The notes under the pieces are model-generated. The model did not search any database and had not been told where the DNA came from. It saw nothing but the letters and a program-made list of their open reading frames with translations. From Methanobacteriota archaeon (lineage in GTDB: Archaea; Thermoplasmatota; Poseidoniia; Poseidoniales; Poseidoniaceae): DNA of 6,260 nucleotides. Position 1 is the first letter of the stretch. Every line of letters begins with the position of its first letter. Of the stretch, positions 6,133 through 6,260 are shown piece after piece. A program made the translations under genes and the position numbers. The stretch is from positions 1-6,260 of the forward strand of contig PBUZ01000040.1 in NCBI GenBank assembly GCA_002728035.1. Reading direction: 5' to 3'.

Positions 6133-6260
6133 GGATCTGGTCCCAGCGGAAGGACGAACCCCGCCTAAACAAGTTGTCGTGGAACGGCCGTTGTTGAATG
6201 TGGGCGCATCGTGCAAGACGTCCTCGATTGTTGTAGCATCCCTGACGGGTATGAACCATG
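6089..6260 (+). CDS. Probable start of an unidentified gene overlapping ribD (3' end outside window)
   Basis: An open frame begins with ATG at 6089, inside the 3' end of ribD and in another frame. It runs without a stop to the window edge (57 complete codons). A purine-rich ggggag lies directly before the ATG. The predicted N terminus is polar and basic (MSAWNTTSNRSTRRKDLVP), followed by a more ordinary stretch (QVVVERPLLNVGASC, then KTSSIVVASLTGMNH). Codon choice after 6132 resembles the neighbouring genes. A GTG at 6179 is an alternative start that would remove the 44-bp overlap with ribD. The tight same-strand arrangement suggests co-transcription with ribD. I do not recognise the protein, and too little is visible to name a family. 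The opposite strand has only short open stretches here. Confidence 0.4.
   Translation, partial: MSAWNTTSNRSTRRKDLVPAEGRTPPKQVVVERPLLNVGASCKTSSIVVASLTGMNH

Noticed and set aside
5875..6216. Minus-strand open frame across the ribD 3' end
   Set aside because: It is antisense to conserved RibD reductase motifs, and its own translation shows no family features.
1..6260. CRISPR array, insertion sequence, integrase site or defence cassette
   Set aside because: No regularly spaced repeats, transposase motifs or terminal inverted repeats were found. The tRNA has no duplicated 3' end nearby that would mark an integration site.

Overview
This window most likely comes from an archaeon, probably a marine Thermoplasmatota of the Poseidoniales (Marine Group II) type, assembled from environmental DNA. 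The grounds are an archaeal-looking tRNA-Ser(UGA), a strong GGAGGTGA-like ribosome binding site, a large surface protein rich in N-glycosylation sequons, and a lipobox protein with a membrane-anchored charged tail. Base composition is moderate and roughly even across the window. The assignment is inferred from these traits and was not tested by a search.

Positions 2-2257 (+) are the end of a respiratory oxidase operon. It holds the C-terminal part of cytochrome c oxidase subunit III (cut by the window edge), a complete small subunit IV, and a SCO/SenC copper-delivery protein. The genes are 9 bp apart and the ribosome binding sites of the second and third overlap the preceding stop codons. A tRNA-Ser(UGA) at 2259-2344 starts one base after the SCO stop codon, so it is probably cut from the same transcript. 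Next, on the same strand, is a lipoprotein of unknown function (2400-3875) with a predicted second membrane anchor and a long charged, probably disordered cytoplasmic tail.

Positions 3867-4931 (-) encode a YegS/LcbK-type lipid kinase (diacylglycerol kinase catalytic fold). It converges on the lipoprotein gene, and the two reading frames overlap by 9 bp. A 148-166 bp AT-rich gap with promoter-like sequence separates it from the divergent ribD (5098-6132, +), a bifunctional riboflavin biosynthesis deaminase/reductase. A further reading frame probably starts inside the 3' end of ribD at 6089 and runs off the window.

The most unusual object is the SCO protein. Its copper-binding CxxxC pair (C66, C70) and the matching histidine (H425) are separated by about 355 residues, against about 90 in ordinary SCO proteins. 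An insertion of roughly 270 residues carries two related Trp- and Asn-rich repeats, 12 N-glycosylation sequons and a four-cysteine EGF-like segment. The thioredoxin-like core resumes after the insertion, and the protein ends in a C-terminal membrane anchor. No CRISPR array, insertion sequence or known defence system is visible, and no gene-free stretch exceeds 300 bases.
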